A DNA stretch of 64,000 nt, taken from contig NC_019673.1 in NCBI RefSeq assembly GCF_000328705.1, forward strand, positions 186,001-250,000, read 5' to 3'. Positions within the stretch are counted from its first letter, which is position 1; every line of letters starts with the position of its first letter. The translations under genes were made by a program, and so were the position numbers. This DNA is from Saccharothrix espanaensis DSM 44229. GTDB lineage: Bacteria > Actinomycetota > Actinomycetes > Mycobacteriales > Pseudonocardiaceae. Below the pieces are notes generated by a model that had not been told where the DNA came from, ran no database searches, and saw only the letters and a program-made list of their open reading frames with translations. This document shows positions 8,564-16,367 of this stretch, in pieces.

Positions 8564-9327
8564 CCGAGCGCGTCTTCCGGCTCAGCGCACTGGAGTTCTT
8601 CCTGCTCTGGCAGGCGGTCCACCGCGACGCCCACCCGGTCCCGCTCGGCACCAGGCACTACGGCCACACCCAGCAGGAGCGGGCGCGGTTGATCGAGACC
8701 GCGTCCCGCGACCTGTTCGCCCGCGGGCTGGGCACCGTGCAGCGGCCCGACGAGGAGCTGTACGGGGTCCTGCGCGGCCTGGCCGAGTTCGAGGTCGGCC
8801 TGGAGGTCGTGTTCACCATCAACGGCGAGCAGGCCCGCGGCCTGGCCACGGCCGCGTGGCACGGCGCGTTCGCGGGCCGGCTCGGCGACCAGGTGCAGGT
8901 CACCGGCTTCCGGCCGACCGCGCTGGCCTCGCGGACCGTGTCGACGCTGCCCGCCGCGCCGCCCGGCGGCGGCCGCTCGGTCAACGTCCGCTGGGAGGAC
9001 TACCTGGCGGCGGGCCGGGCCGGCGTCGACGACGGCACCGAGGGCTTCCTCGACGTGCTGCGCGGCGTCGGGATGCGCGAGCCCGAGGCGAACACCCTGA
9101 TGCGCGCCGTCACCACCCGCACCGGCGGCGGCCAGGTGGGCGTCATCGCCCGCAACCGGGCCGGCTACCTGCACCCGACGGGTGACGCCATCTCGTGGCT
9201 GGACACCGCCGACGGCCGGTACCTGGTGCGCCGCAACGACGCCTGGCTGGTGATCGCGCCGACCGACGCGGCCCGGCTGACCTCGGCCGTGGACGAGCTC
9301 GTGGCGATGGCGGGCCGCAAGCAGTAG
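8560..9327 (+). CDS. EspG-family ESX secretion chaperone
   Basis: 255-residue cytoplasmic protein with the layout of EspG chaperones. It opens with RLSALEFFLLWQAV, contains a central stretch around RALATAAWHGAF-like sequence (here ARGLATAAWHGAFAGRLG), and ends with a compact domain including ISWLDTADGRYLVRR. EspG proteins bind the helical tip of PPE proteins and keep them secretion-competent. The GTG start overlaps the stop of the PPE-like gene (GTGA), so the pair is probably made together. Nothing appears truncated. The stop codon lies in a perfect 12-bp tandem duplication (9322-9345), possibly a recent slip. Confidence 0.8.
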   Translation: MTERVFRLSALEFFLLWQAVHRDAHPVPLGTRHYGHTQQERARLIETASRDLFARGLGTVQRPDEELYGVLRGLAEFEVGLEVVFTINGEQARGLATAAWHGAFAGRLGDQVQVTGFRPTALASRTVSTLPAAPPGGGRSVNVRWEDYLAAGRAGVDDGTEGFLDVLRGVGMREPEANTLMRAVTTRTGGGQVGVIARNRAGYLHPTGDAISWLDTADGRYLVRRNDAWLVIAPTDAARLTSAVDELVAMAGRKQ

Positions 9328-9350
9328 TGGCGTCAGTAGTGGCGTCCGAC

Positions 9351-9366
9351 TATCGGACCACCGATA
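9351..9366. promoter_or_regulatory. Palindrome overlapping a possible promoter of acetoacetyl-CoA synthetase gene
   Basis: TATCGG and CCGATA are perfect inverted arms separated by ACCA. They end in GATAAT (9363-9368), which could serve as a -10 element about 50 bases before the ATG at 9421. The site may be an operator; no regulator gene is adjacent. Confidence 0.35.
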
Positions 9367-9420
9367 ATGTGTGGTTGGCGACTGTGGTTCCGCGCGCTCC
9401 GATGAGCTAGGAACGCAGGT

Positions 9421-11394
9421 ATGACCGACACGCGTGCCGGCACCGTCGCCGGCGAGGCAGAGCTGCTGTGGCGTCCGCGCCCCGACCGGGTCGCCGACAG
9501 CCACCTGGCCGCGTTCCGCTCGTGGCTCGCCGCCGAGAAGGGCCTCGCCTTCACCGACTACCCCGAGCTGTGGGAGTGGTCGGTCACCGAGCTGGAAGCC
9601 TTCTGGGGTGCCGTCGCCGAGTACTTCGAGGTGGTGTTCCACAGCGAGCCCACCGCCGTGCTCACCGAGCGGGTGATGCCCGGCGCGCAGTGGTTCCCCG
9701 GTGCCACGCTCAACTACGCCGAGCACGCGCTGCGCCGGGACAGCGACGACCTGGCCGTGGTGTTCCACCGTGAGGACGGCCTGTCCTCGCAGCTCACCTA
9801 CCGGCAGCTGCGGCGTCGCGTGGCCGCCGTGCGGGCCGGGCTGGTGGCGTCGGGGGTGCGGCGCGGCGACCGGGTCGTGGCGCTGGTGCCGAACTCGCCG
9901 GAGGCCCTGGTCGCGTTCCTGGCGGCGGCGTCGCTGGGGGCGGTGTGGTCGTCGTGCTCGCCGGACTTCGGCGCGCGGGCCATCGCCGACCGGTTCACCC
10001 AGATCGAGCCGACCGTGCTGATCGCCGTCGACGGGTACCGGTACAACGGGCGCGGGTTCGACGTGCGGCCGACCGTCGAGCAGCTGCGGTCGGCGATCCC
10101 GTCGCTCAAGGCCACCGTCCTCATCGACTACCTGGGCGGCACGCTGCCCGGCACGGTCGCCTGGGACGCGCTGCTGGCCGAGCACGCCGACGCCGAGCTG
10201 ACCTTCGAGCCGGTCCCGTTCGACCACCCGCTGTGGGTCCTGTACTCGTCGGGGACCACCGGTCTGCCCAAGGGGATCGTGCAGGGGCACGGCGGGATCG
10301 TGCTGGAACACCTGAAGATGCTCGCCCTGCACAGCGACCTGGGGCCGGGGGACAAGTTCTTCTGGTTCACCACGACCGGCTGGATGATGTGGAACTTCCT
10401 GGTGTCCGGGTTGCTGGTCGGCACCACGATCGTCCTGTTCGACGGCAGCCCCGCGCACCCCGACCTGTCGGTGCTGTGGCACCTGGCGGAGCAGCACCGG
10501 GTGACGTACTTCGGGACGTCCGCGCCGTACATCCAGTCGTGCCTCAAAGAGGGCCTGAAGCCCGCGGAGCGCTACGACCTCACCGCGCTGCGGGTGGTGG
10601 GCTCGACCGGGGCCCCGCTGACGCCCGAGGGCTTCCGGTGGATCGCCGACGCCATCGGCGAAGACGTACAGATCGCGTCCGTGTCCGGCGGGACGGACCT
10701 GTGCACGGCGTTCGTGGCGGCGTCCCCGGACCGCCCGGTGTGGCTGGGCGAACTCTCCTGCCGGGCCCTGGGCGCGTCGGTGCACGCGTACGACGAGCAG
10801 GGGACACCGGTCGTGGACCAGGTGGGGGAGCTGGTGATCACCGAGCCCATGCCGTCCATGCCGGTCTTCTTCTGGGGCGACGAGGACGGCGCGAAGCTCC
10901 ACGAGGCGTACTTCGGCACGTACCCCGGCGTGTGGCGGCACGGCGACTGGATCCGCATCACGCCAAGGGGTTCGGCGGTCATCTACGGCCGCAGCGACTC
11001 CACCCTGAACCGCGGCGGTGTCCGCATGGGCACCAGCGAGTTCTACCGCGTGGTGGAGGGCTTGGAAGGCGTGGCCGACTCGCTGGTGATCGACACGTCC
11101 GGCGCGGGCCGGACCGACGGCGAACTCCTGTGCTTCCTGGTGTTGGCGGAAGGGGTGGCGTTGGCGGACCTGGAACCGACCCTGAAGAAGGAACTCAGGA
11201 CGAACCTGTCCCCGAGACACGTCCCGGACCGGTTCGTGGCCGTGGCGGAGATCCCCAGGACCCTCAACGGCAAGAAGTGCGAGGTCCCGGTCAAGAAGAT
11301 CCTGGCCGGCACCCCACCCGACCAGGCCGTGAGCCGAGACGCCCTGCGCAACCCCGACGCCCTGACCCCGTTCCTGACCCTGGCCACGACGTGA
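9421..11394 (+). CDS. aacS: Acetoacetyl-CoA synthetase
   Basis: 657-residue adenylate-forming enzyme that converts acetoacetate, ATP and CoA to acetoacetyl-CoA in the cytosol, used for ketone-body recovery or to feed lipid and polyketide synthesis. The N-terminal cap (ELWEWSVTELEAFW) and GAQWFPGATLNYAEH are typical of this ligase. The phosphate loop is YSSGTTGLPKG at about residue 275. The acyl-adenylate region carries GDWIRITPRGSAVIYGRSD followed by TLNRGGVRMGTSEFY, and the catalytic lysine region is RTLNGKKCEVPVKKIL near the C-terminus. Length matches the family (about 650). The ATG has AGGA 8 bases before it. It is monocistronic and ends in a hairpin. A palindrome at 9351-9366 may regulate it. 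Confidence 0.92.
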   Translation: MTDTRAGTVAGEAELLWRPRPDRVADSHLAAFRSWLAAEKGLAFTDYPELWEWSVTELEAFWGAVAEYFEVVFHSEPTAVLTERVMPGAQWFPGATLNYAEHALRRDSDDLAVVFHREDGLSSQLTYRQLRRRVAAVRAGLVASGVRRGDRVVALVPNSPEALVAFLAAASLGAVWSSCSPDFGARAIADRFTQIEPTVLIAVDGYRYNGRGFDVRPTVEQLRSAIPSLKATVLIDYLGGTLPGTVAWDALLAEHADAELTFEPVPFDHPLWVLYSSGTTGLPKGIVQGHGGIVLEHLKMLALHSDLGPGDKFFWFTTTGWMMWNFLVSGLLVGTTIVLFDGSPAHPDLSVLWHLAEQHRVTYFGTSAPYIQSCLKEGLKPAERYDLTALRVVGSTGAPLTPEGFRWIADAIGEDVQIASVSGGTDLCTAFVAASPDRPVWLGELSCRALGASVHAYDEQGTPVVDQVGELVITEPMPSMPVFFWGDEDGAKLHEAYFGTYPGVWRHGDWIRITPRGSAVIYGRSDSTLNRGGVRMGTSEFYRVVEGLEGVADSLVIDTSGAGRTDGELLCFLVLAEGVALADLEPTLKKELRTNLSPRHVPDRFVAVAEIPRTLNGKKCEVPVKKILAGTPPDQAVSRDALRNPDALTPFLTLATT

Positions 11395-11453
11395 TCCCGG
11401 ATTCGCACCGAGACCTACGCCACAAGACGCCCTCCTGAACCCCCGATGAACAC

Positions 11454-11504
11454 CCTCCACACCCCGTCTGACCAGCGCGGACGGGGGTGGGAGGGGGGCG
11501 TTTT
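11454..11504 (+). terminator. Terminator after aacS
   Basis: An imperfect 15-bp stem (11454-11468 with 11480-11494) of GC-rich sequence is followed by GGGGCGTTTT. Confidence 0.5.
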
Positions 11505-11555
11505 GCCACGCCGGCACCGACCTGTGTAACCTATGCGTCGTAGCCGAGGGCTCCG

Positions 11556-11644
11556 GGAGGCTTCGCCTAGTCTGGTCTATGGCGCCGCACTGCTAATGCG
11601 GTTTGGGTTCACCCCCATCCCGGGTTCAAATCCCGGAGCCTCCG
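11556..11644 (+). tRNA. tRNA-Ser(GCT)
   Basis: Acceptor GGAGGCT pairs with AGCCTCC. The anticodon stem is CCGCA/TGCGG with loop CTGCTAA, giving anticodon GCT (reads AGC/AGU). A long variable arm and GGTTCAAATCC confirm a class II tRNA. The 3' CCA is not encoded. Confidence 0.95.
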
Positions 11645-11683
11645 CAACACCCGGCTTCGGCCAGGTGACAACTGAAAATCGAT

Positions 11684-11756
11684 GCGCTCGTAGCTCAACG
11701 GATAGAGCATCTGACTACGGATCAGAAGGTTGCAGGTTCGAATCCTGCCGAGCGCG
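11684..11756 (+). tRNA. tRNA-Arg(ACG), integration target
   Basis: Full cloverleaf: acceptor GCGCTCG/CGAGCGC, D-arm GCTC/GAGC, anticodon stem TCTGA/TCAGA with loop CTACGGA (anticodon ACG), and T-arm GCAGG/CCTGC. Its adenosine 34 is the substrate of TadA, encoded at 45540. The 3' part from the anticodon loop onward is duplicated at 17256-17299, which shows that an element has integrated here and restored the gene. Confidence 0.96.
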
Positions 11757-11757
11757 C
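11714..11757. repeat. attL core (44 bp)
   Basis: Lies inside tRNA-Arg from the anticodon loop through the acceptor stem and discriminator. It is identical over all 44 bases to 17256-17299; the next bases on both sides differ. Confidence 0.92.
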
Positions 11758-11761
11758 AGGG

Positions 11762-11791
11762 GAGGGGCGGTGCCAGTCGGCACCGCCCCTC
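11762..11791 (+). terminator. Terminator after tRNA-Arg inside attL
   Basis: GAGGGGCGGTGCC (11762-11774) pairs perfectly with GGCACCGCCCCTC (11779-11791), followed by TGGGTTT. The element therefore supplies its own terminator to the captured tRNA gene; the original one lies beyond attR. Confidence 0.75.
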
Positions 11792-11870
11792 TGGGTTTCA
11801 AATCGGGTCTCACTTGTACCTGTTCCGGCCTGGTTCACGACCTCGGCAAGGCAAGCCCGGCATGGCAAAG

Positions 11871-12753
11871 TCAGGCGGGTACCACCACCCCGGCCGCACC
11901 TCCTTCGGCATCGTCCGGGAACACCTCGGCCAGCCGTTCCCGCCAACGCGGCGGCAACATCTCGGCCAGGTGCCGGATCGCGACCCGGTGCTCTGCGGTG
12001 AGGTCCGAGCTGTCTTCTTCCTCTGCCGCCCACAGCAGCCTGCCCACCTGGTCGGCGATTCCCCGGCGGATCGCGTCCGGGACGTGGATGTACCGGCCTG
12101 CCATCTGCGACGCGGAACCCGGTGACCAGCCCATCACGTCGGCAATCGCCCGGAGCGGCACGTTCAGTACCAGCAACATGGTGGCGGCAGTGTGGCGCGC
12201 GTCGTGCAGGCGGGCGTCACGGACGTTCGCCGCTTCCAGCAGTGATTTCCACTCGTCATGGTCGGCACGCGGATCGAGCGGTTTCCCGGTCGGCTGCGTG
12301 AACATCCAACCGCCCGCCTGCCACAGGTCGCCGGCGGCAATGCGATCGTCGTCCTGTTCCTCGTCGTGCGTGCGCAGCCAGTCCAACAGCGATTCCGGCA
12401 CGTTGACCACGCGGCGACCGGCGCGTGACTTCACCTCGGTCACCACCAGACCGCCCTCCCGCCGGTCAGGACAATTACGGGCGTGCCCGACACAGTCCGA
12501 GGTGCACGGCGGCGGGCAGCTGCGGGAGTGCCGGTTGCAGTTCTTCGGGCACGGCGTGACCTTGTGGTGCTTCGTCGCGCATTTCGCCGCGTCTGCGCAC
12601 CCGTGCCGCCAGGTGTGGCGCTGCAACGCGCGACGGATCGTCAACATGCCGGTACTCGTGTCGAGATCGGTCCACTTCAGCCCGAGTGCTTCTCCGCGTC
12701 GCAGGCCCAGCGCAACGGCGAACCGAACACCGTTGCGGCGTTGTAAATGAGGG
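11871..12753 (-). pseudogene. Tyrosine-recombinase integrase, N-terminus lost at IS30 junction
   Basis: C-terminal catalytic part of a phage/AICE-type tyrosine integrase. On the minus strand the frame reads from the IS border through QRRNGVRFAVALGLRRGEAL (the first catalytic arginine region), then LHDARHTAAT (HxxR box) and MGWSPGSASQMAGRYIHV with the nucleophilic tyrosine, and ends at 11871. A Cys/His-rich insert (CADAAKCATKHHK and further Cys) sits between the arginine box and the later motifs, as in several actinomycete integrases. Upstream the frame meets a stop inside the IS end, and the usual 150-200 N-terminal residues (arm-binding and SAM-like domains) are not found on the other side of the IS. 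The remaining ATG at 12647 would start after the first arginine box. The gene is probably inactive. Confidence 0.85.
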
Positions 12754-13809
12754 CAGGTTCAGACGGTCGTAGCATGTGATCTTGGGTTCGGTGGGGAAGG
12801 ATCGCCCGCCGTGCGTCGGATGTTGACGTTGGCCGATCGGGAGGAGATCTCCCGTGGACTGGCCGAGTCGTTGGAATATAAGGAGATCGCGGTTCGGATC
12901 GGTCGTGACGCCTCGGTCGTGTCGCGGGACGTGGCCCGACACGGCGGTCGCGACGGGTACCGGGCGGTGATGGCCGACCGGGCCGCGGAAACCGCCCGGT
13001 CGAGGCCGAAGTCTCTGGCGGTGGACCGCGATCCGGTGCTGCGGATGCGGGTGGCGGGGCTGTTGCGGGCGGGTTGGTCACCGGCGTCGATCGCGGGCCG
13101 GTTGGCACGGGGCGAGGACGGCGAGGACGCTGTGCGGGTGAGCCACGAGGCCGTCTACCAGTGGGTCTACGCCCAACCGGTCGCCACCCTGAACCGGGAG
13201 TTGATCGCGCTGCGGACCGGCCGCACGGCACGCCGCGGGCCGCGTCCGGCACCGGCGCCACGCATCCGCGAGCCCCGTTACCTGGACGAACGTCCCGCCG
13301 AGGCCGACGACCGGGCCGTGCCCGGTCACTGGGAAGGCGACCTGGTCATCGGCAAGGGCGGCCGCAGCGCGGTGGCCACGCTGGTCGAGCGCACCAGCCG
13401 CTTCCTGCTCCTGGTCCCGCTGCGCGGACGCGACTCGCTCACCGTCACCGACGCGATCATCGCCGCCGTCGGAGACCTCCCGACCTCCATCAAACGCTCC
13501 CTGACCTGGGACTGCGGCTCCGAGATGGCCCTGCACAAACAGGTGACCGCCACCGGGCTGCCAGTCTTCTTCGCCCACCCGCACTCACCGTGGGAACGCG
13601 GCAGCAACGAGAACCTCAACCGCATCGTCCGCGAGTTCCTGCCCAAGGGCGTCGACATCCCCTCCGACCCACGCTACCTCGCCGCCATCGCCGCCGAGAT
13701 CAACGACCGACCCCGTAAGATCCACGACTGGAGAAAACCCAGCGAGGTATTCACCGAACTCCTCGAAGCAGATGCTCCCACCGACTGAACTCGCCGAGTC
13801 GTGCACCTG
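12754..13809 (+). mobile_element. IS30-family insertion sequence
   Basis: An intact IS30-type transposase lies between imperfect terminal inverted repeats beginning CAGGT at about 12754 and, inverted, CACCTG ending at about 13809. Boundaries are approximate because the arms match only partly and no clear target duplication can be read. The insertion interrupts the integrase gene and may have deleted its 5' part. Confidence 0.7.
12811..13788 (+). CDS. IS30-family transposase
   Basis: 325-residue DDE transposase. An N-terminal helix-turn-helix region (LTLADREEISRGLAESLEYK, then EIAVRIGRDASVVSRDV) binds the terminal repeats. The catalytic core shows D177 (GHWEGDLVIG), D234 (TWDCGSEM) and E267 (GSNENLNRIVREFLPKG); the D-to-E spacing of 33 residues is characteristic of IS30. 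Length is normal and no stop or frameshift is seen, so the enzyme may still be active. The GTG start lies about 57 bp inside the left end of the element. Confidence 0.92.
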   Translation: MRRMLTLADREEISRGLAESLEYKEIAVRIGRDASVVSRDVARHGGRDGYRAVMADRAAETARSRPKSLAVDRDPVLRMRVAGLLRAGWSPASIAGRLARGEDGEDAVRVSHEAVYQWVYAQPVATLNRELIALRTGRTARRGPRPAPAPRIREPRYLDERPAEADDRAVPGHWEGDLVIGKGGRSAVATLVERTSRFLLLVPLRGRDSLTVTDAIIAAVGDLPTSIKRSLTWDCGSEMALHKQVTATGLPVFFAHPHSPWERGSNENLNRIVREFLPKGVDIPSDPRYLAAIAAEINDRPRKIHDWRKPSEVFTELLEADAPTD

Positions 13810-13835
13810 TAGCCTCTCATGGCATAAGTGGCGAA

Positions 13836-14462
13836 GTGCAGTACACCGCTGACCGGGTAAGATTTCTCCGCCGAAAGTTCGGCTGGCGAGTGTGGGCGAC
13901 CATCGTGATCGGAAGCGCACTCACGATCTTTTTTCTAGGCATTGTGCCGGTAATGGCTCTTTATTCACGGTATGACATGGCTACAAGAATGGGGGTTGTG
14001 CAGGCATCGACCTCGTGGTGGGCGGCGATACTTGCCCTGGTGGCATCGGTTATTGCTTTGATGGCATATCGCAATAGCGTTCAGCGACCGAATCTTAGAT
14101 TGCGCGCACGAAATAGTCTCAACGTAGTGAATTTCACTTTGACCAATGCTGGAAGCGCGGGTGCCTTGAGGCCGGCAATGCGCGTACGTATCGGAAATGA
14201 AGGCCTTATTCGCGACGCTGTGAGCGCTGAGTCGGGGTGGCAGTACGAGGACTTTATGCAAGACGGGTACTATGCGACTCTTGCCTGGTACGGGGAAAGT
14301 GTCACGGTGCATCCAGGTTTCGAGTTTCATCTGCCGCCAATAGTGTTTGACTCGGTGATGCTTGAACCGCCTCGACAGTGGCCCGTGTCTGTCATTTGGG
14401 CATGTGAAGGTGAGTCACTCAAAGAGCAAGAATTTAAGTTCGATATTCCTTCGGCGCGATGA
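13836..14462 (+). CDS. Hypothetical two-helix membrane protein of the integrated element
   Basis: 208 residues. Two hydrophobic helices near the N-terminus (about residues 19-43 and 61-79) frame a short loop. About 125 soluble residues follow, rich in beta-type sequence (VVNFTLTNAGSAG, VRIGNEGLI). Codon use and base composition are clearly AT-richer than flanking chromosomal genes, a sign of recent transfer. The ribosome site before the GTG at 13836 is weak, so a slightly later start is possible. I do not recognise a family. It is cargo of the integrated element, just beyond the IS30 right end. Confidence 0.65.
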   Translation: MQYTADRVRFLRRKFGWRVWATIVIGSALTIFFLGIVPVMALYSRYDMATRMGVVQASTSWWAAILALVASVIALMAYRNSVQRPNLRLRARNSLNVVNFTLTNAGSAGALRPAMRVRIGNEGLIRDAVSAESGWQYEDFMQDGYYATLAWYGESVTVHPGFEFHLPPIVFDSVMLEPPRQWPVSVIWACEGESLKEQEFKFDIPSAR

Positions 14463-14542
14463 TGTGCCTAGCTCGGAATGGGACGGGGGTAGCTCGCGGT
14501 ACACCTTCGGTCTAATCTATCACCTTCCTGAGGGGGAAGGTT

Positions 14543-15052
14543 TTACCAATTAGCCCTGAGAGTGTCGCGAGTTCGCCCGGACTTGGGAGTCCTTTCTGGG
14601 CTGAATGTTTCGATGCCTAGATCGCTGCGAGCCGCTCGCAGAAAGCGCGTGATTCCTTCTTCCCACTCCGAAATGAGGAGTTTGATTTGCTTATCGTCCA
14701 TACAGTCGCTCGCCGACTTTTTCCCCAACTCTTCGATCCGGTCCGCTGCTCTGTTCAGAATGTCCGCTAGTTCCCCCAGCCATTCTGCTGTTACATCGTC
14801 CGCAAAGAGGCGCATCTGTGCGACTGGCACGGCCTCAATCTCGCGCGCAAGTGTTCTCATCTCGTGCGGGCGGATCAGAGGTGGTACTTTCTGTAGTACC
14901 TTCATGCACTCAAGGTACGCATCTTTTCGTAGGTCGATTATTTTCATGTTGCGCGCATGCCGCGCTGCGGTATGCGGATTGATCAGCGCTCCTGCAAGCG
15001 TGCCAATCACGCCGACCGAAGCACCGATTAGAGCGGCGGTGGGAGCGTCCAT
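14543..15052 (-). CDS. Hypothetical membrane-anchored helical protein of the integrated element
   Basis: 169 residues. One N-terminal hydrophobic segment (about residues 4-24, ALIGASVGVIGTLAGALI) is followed by a mostly helical, charged cytoplasmic-type domain (IDLRKDAYLECMKVLQKV, ELADILNRAADRIEELGKK). Similar short proteins with one helix and a long coiled domain are common, uncharacterised cargo in actinomycete mobile elements. The ATG at 15052 is chosen because GGAAGA precedes it; the frame extends to 15094 without a better site. It is AT-rich relative to the chromosome. It is convergent with the neighbouring two-helix gene. Confidence 0.6.
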   Translation of the reverse strand: MDAPTAALIGASVGVIGTLAGALINPHTAARHARNMKIIDLRKDAYLECMKVLQKVPPLIRPHEMRTLAREIEAVPVAQMRLFADDVTAEWLGELADILNRAADRIEELGKKSASDCMDDKQIKLLISEWEEGITRFLRAARSDLGIETFSPERTPKSGRTRDTLRANW

Positions 15053-15192
15053 GTGTGGAGTCTTCCAGTACGTAGACCAGAAGCGAGATAGCACCTCACC
15101 TCCGGAAGGTAGTGTCGCGGTCCAGCGGAACAGGCAGGACAGCTGTCGCGCGAGCTGTCTCAGACTTGGCGGAGGGAACCGGGCGAGCTAGG

Positions 15193-15326
15193 CCAGGGAG
15201 GTAGGCACCCGCCGGTGGGCCGGTTCGGGACGGTCGCCGCACCACCGGACGATCTTCCCTGGTGGTGGTCGCCGCTGGCCAGGCCGGGGAAGTTGGCCAG
15301 GGAGGCGGTCAGGGGAAAATCCCTGG
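15193..15326. repeat. CCAGGGA/TCCCTGG dispersed repeats
   Basis: Four 7-bp copies in both orientations: 15193-15199, 15256-15262 (inverted), 15297-15303 and 15320-15326 (inverted). Extra CCTGG-like variants lie between and after them. Confidence 0.5.
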
Positions 15327-15385
15327 CCCCCGGCGGGGTCCCTGCCTGGTTCCCTGCGGCTTCGCTGCCGTCACGGCGAGGTGGT

Positions 15386-15542
15386 CTAGGGGCTAGGGGG
15401 CAGTTCAGGGTGCCTGTGAGTGCCTAGGCGGGCCTCTAGATCTAGAGGGAGCCGGGGTCTAGGGCTAGAGACGCTAGCGGCCCGGCCAGCGGCGGTCGGA
15501 GAGCCTAGACGATGGCCCTGGAACTAGGGGCTCCGGTGCTAG
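15386..15542. repeat. CTAG-dense cluster
   Basis: Eleven CTAG tetranucleotides in 157 bp, including CCTAGG-type, GCTAGC and the 16-bp perfect palindrome CCTCTAGATCTAGAGG at 15433-15448. In 70 percent GC sequence fewer than one would be expected. CTAG is otherwise rare in the window. Confidence 0.75.
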
Positions 15543-15808
15543 CCGGCCGTGGCCGTGGACACGCCACAAGCGGCTGGACCACTCTCATGCCCAGCGGCGT
15601 CGAGTCCCGGGCGAACACCGGCGGTCTACCTCGCCAGCGTGGACCAGTTGCTTGTGTCCCTCGCAAGACCGCGCGCAAGCGGCCAGCCGCCTCCATCAGG
15701 CAGGGGAGGAAGACGCCGGGGGAGTACGACCCCGCTTTCGGAGGGTTCCGGTCGACCACAGCCGTGAACGGTTGATCTTCCCCAGCGTGGATCGTTCCAG
15801 GTGGTCCC

Positions 15809-15875
15809 GGGGAAGTAGGTCGGGGGAGGACGCGGGGGAATTCCCCCGGCTTCCGTTGCTCCCCGACTACTTCCC
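15809..15875. repeat. Nested inverted repeat (cruciform candidate)
   Basis: The inner 16-bp perfect palindrome CGGGGGAATTCCCCCG (15833-15848) lies between outer arms of the type GGGAAGTAGGTCGGGG (left) and CCCCGACTACTTCCC (15861-15875, right). Confidence 0.6.
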
Positions 15876-16000
15876 TCGCTGCTTCCCCACGTGCCAGGGC
15901 TCCCCGCCCGTTTCGCGTGCCGGTGGTCTGCTTCTCCCGCCGTCGTCCGGCGCGTTGCGGCACCTACTACAGCCCTTCTCCCCTTCTCAGGATCGAAAAA

Positions 16001-16327
16001 CAAACCCGCAAACCCGCAACACGAGATGGGCACAGCTTCTGACCTGGGCAGACAGGGCGCGGGTCTGGGTGCGGGTTTGGCCGATCCGGCGGGTTTGAAA
16101 CCCGCACCCAAACCCGCCACACCACGGCGCTCACCCGACAAGCCCCCCACTACCCCCGCGCGGGCTAGTAGGGCCGTCCTTCGACCTCCTCCCGCACCGG
16201 CACGGCCCGGTGCGGGTTTGCGGATGTGGCACCGGGTTTGACGCGGGTTTGCCCCGCACCCCAAAACCGCACCCGTCACCACAGGTCACAGCCCTTCACC
16301 GGCCCGATCGGCGGGTTTGCGGGTTCG
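16001..16327. repeat. Iteron-like array of GCGGGTTTG
   Basis: About ten copies of GCGGGTTTG or its complement: 16001, 16009, 16071, 16089, 16097 (inverted against the previous, making the 17-bp palindrome GCGGGTTTGAAACCCGC at 16089-16105), 16109, 16212, 16243 and 16311, plus variants at 16059, 16232 and 16319. Both orientations occur. Confidence 0.8.
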
Positions 16328-16367
16328 ACCCGCCCGGAGCCCAGGGCCGACCGACCCCGGTCGATGA

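Larger units (their letters stand above)
15053..16367. other. Repeat-rich non-coding region of the integrated element
   Basis: About 1.3 kb without a convincing gene: open frames exist on both strands but have biased, repetitive residues and no plausible starts. The region carries CCAGGGA repeats (15193-15326), a CTAG cluster (15386-15542), a nested palindrome (15809-15875) and a GCGGGTTTG array (16001-16327). Such density suggests a cis-acting locus for replication, partition or transfer rather than protein coding. Confidence 0.6.

Noticed and set aside
15505..15963. Minus-strand frame of about 150 residues in the element's non-coding core
   Set aside because: Composition driven by repeats; no start, ribosome site or recognisable domain.
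16001..16327. CRISPR array
   Set aside because: Repeat units are only 9 bp, occur in both orientations, and have irregular spacing with no spacers or cas genes.
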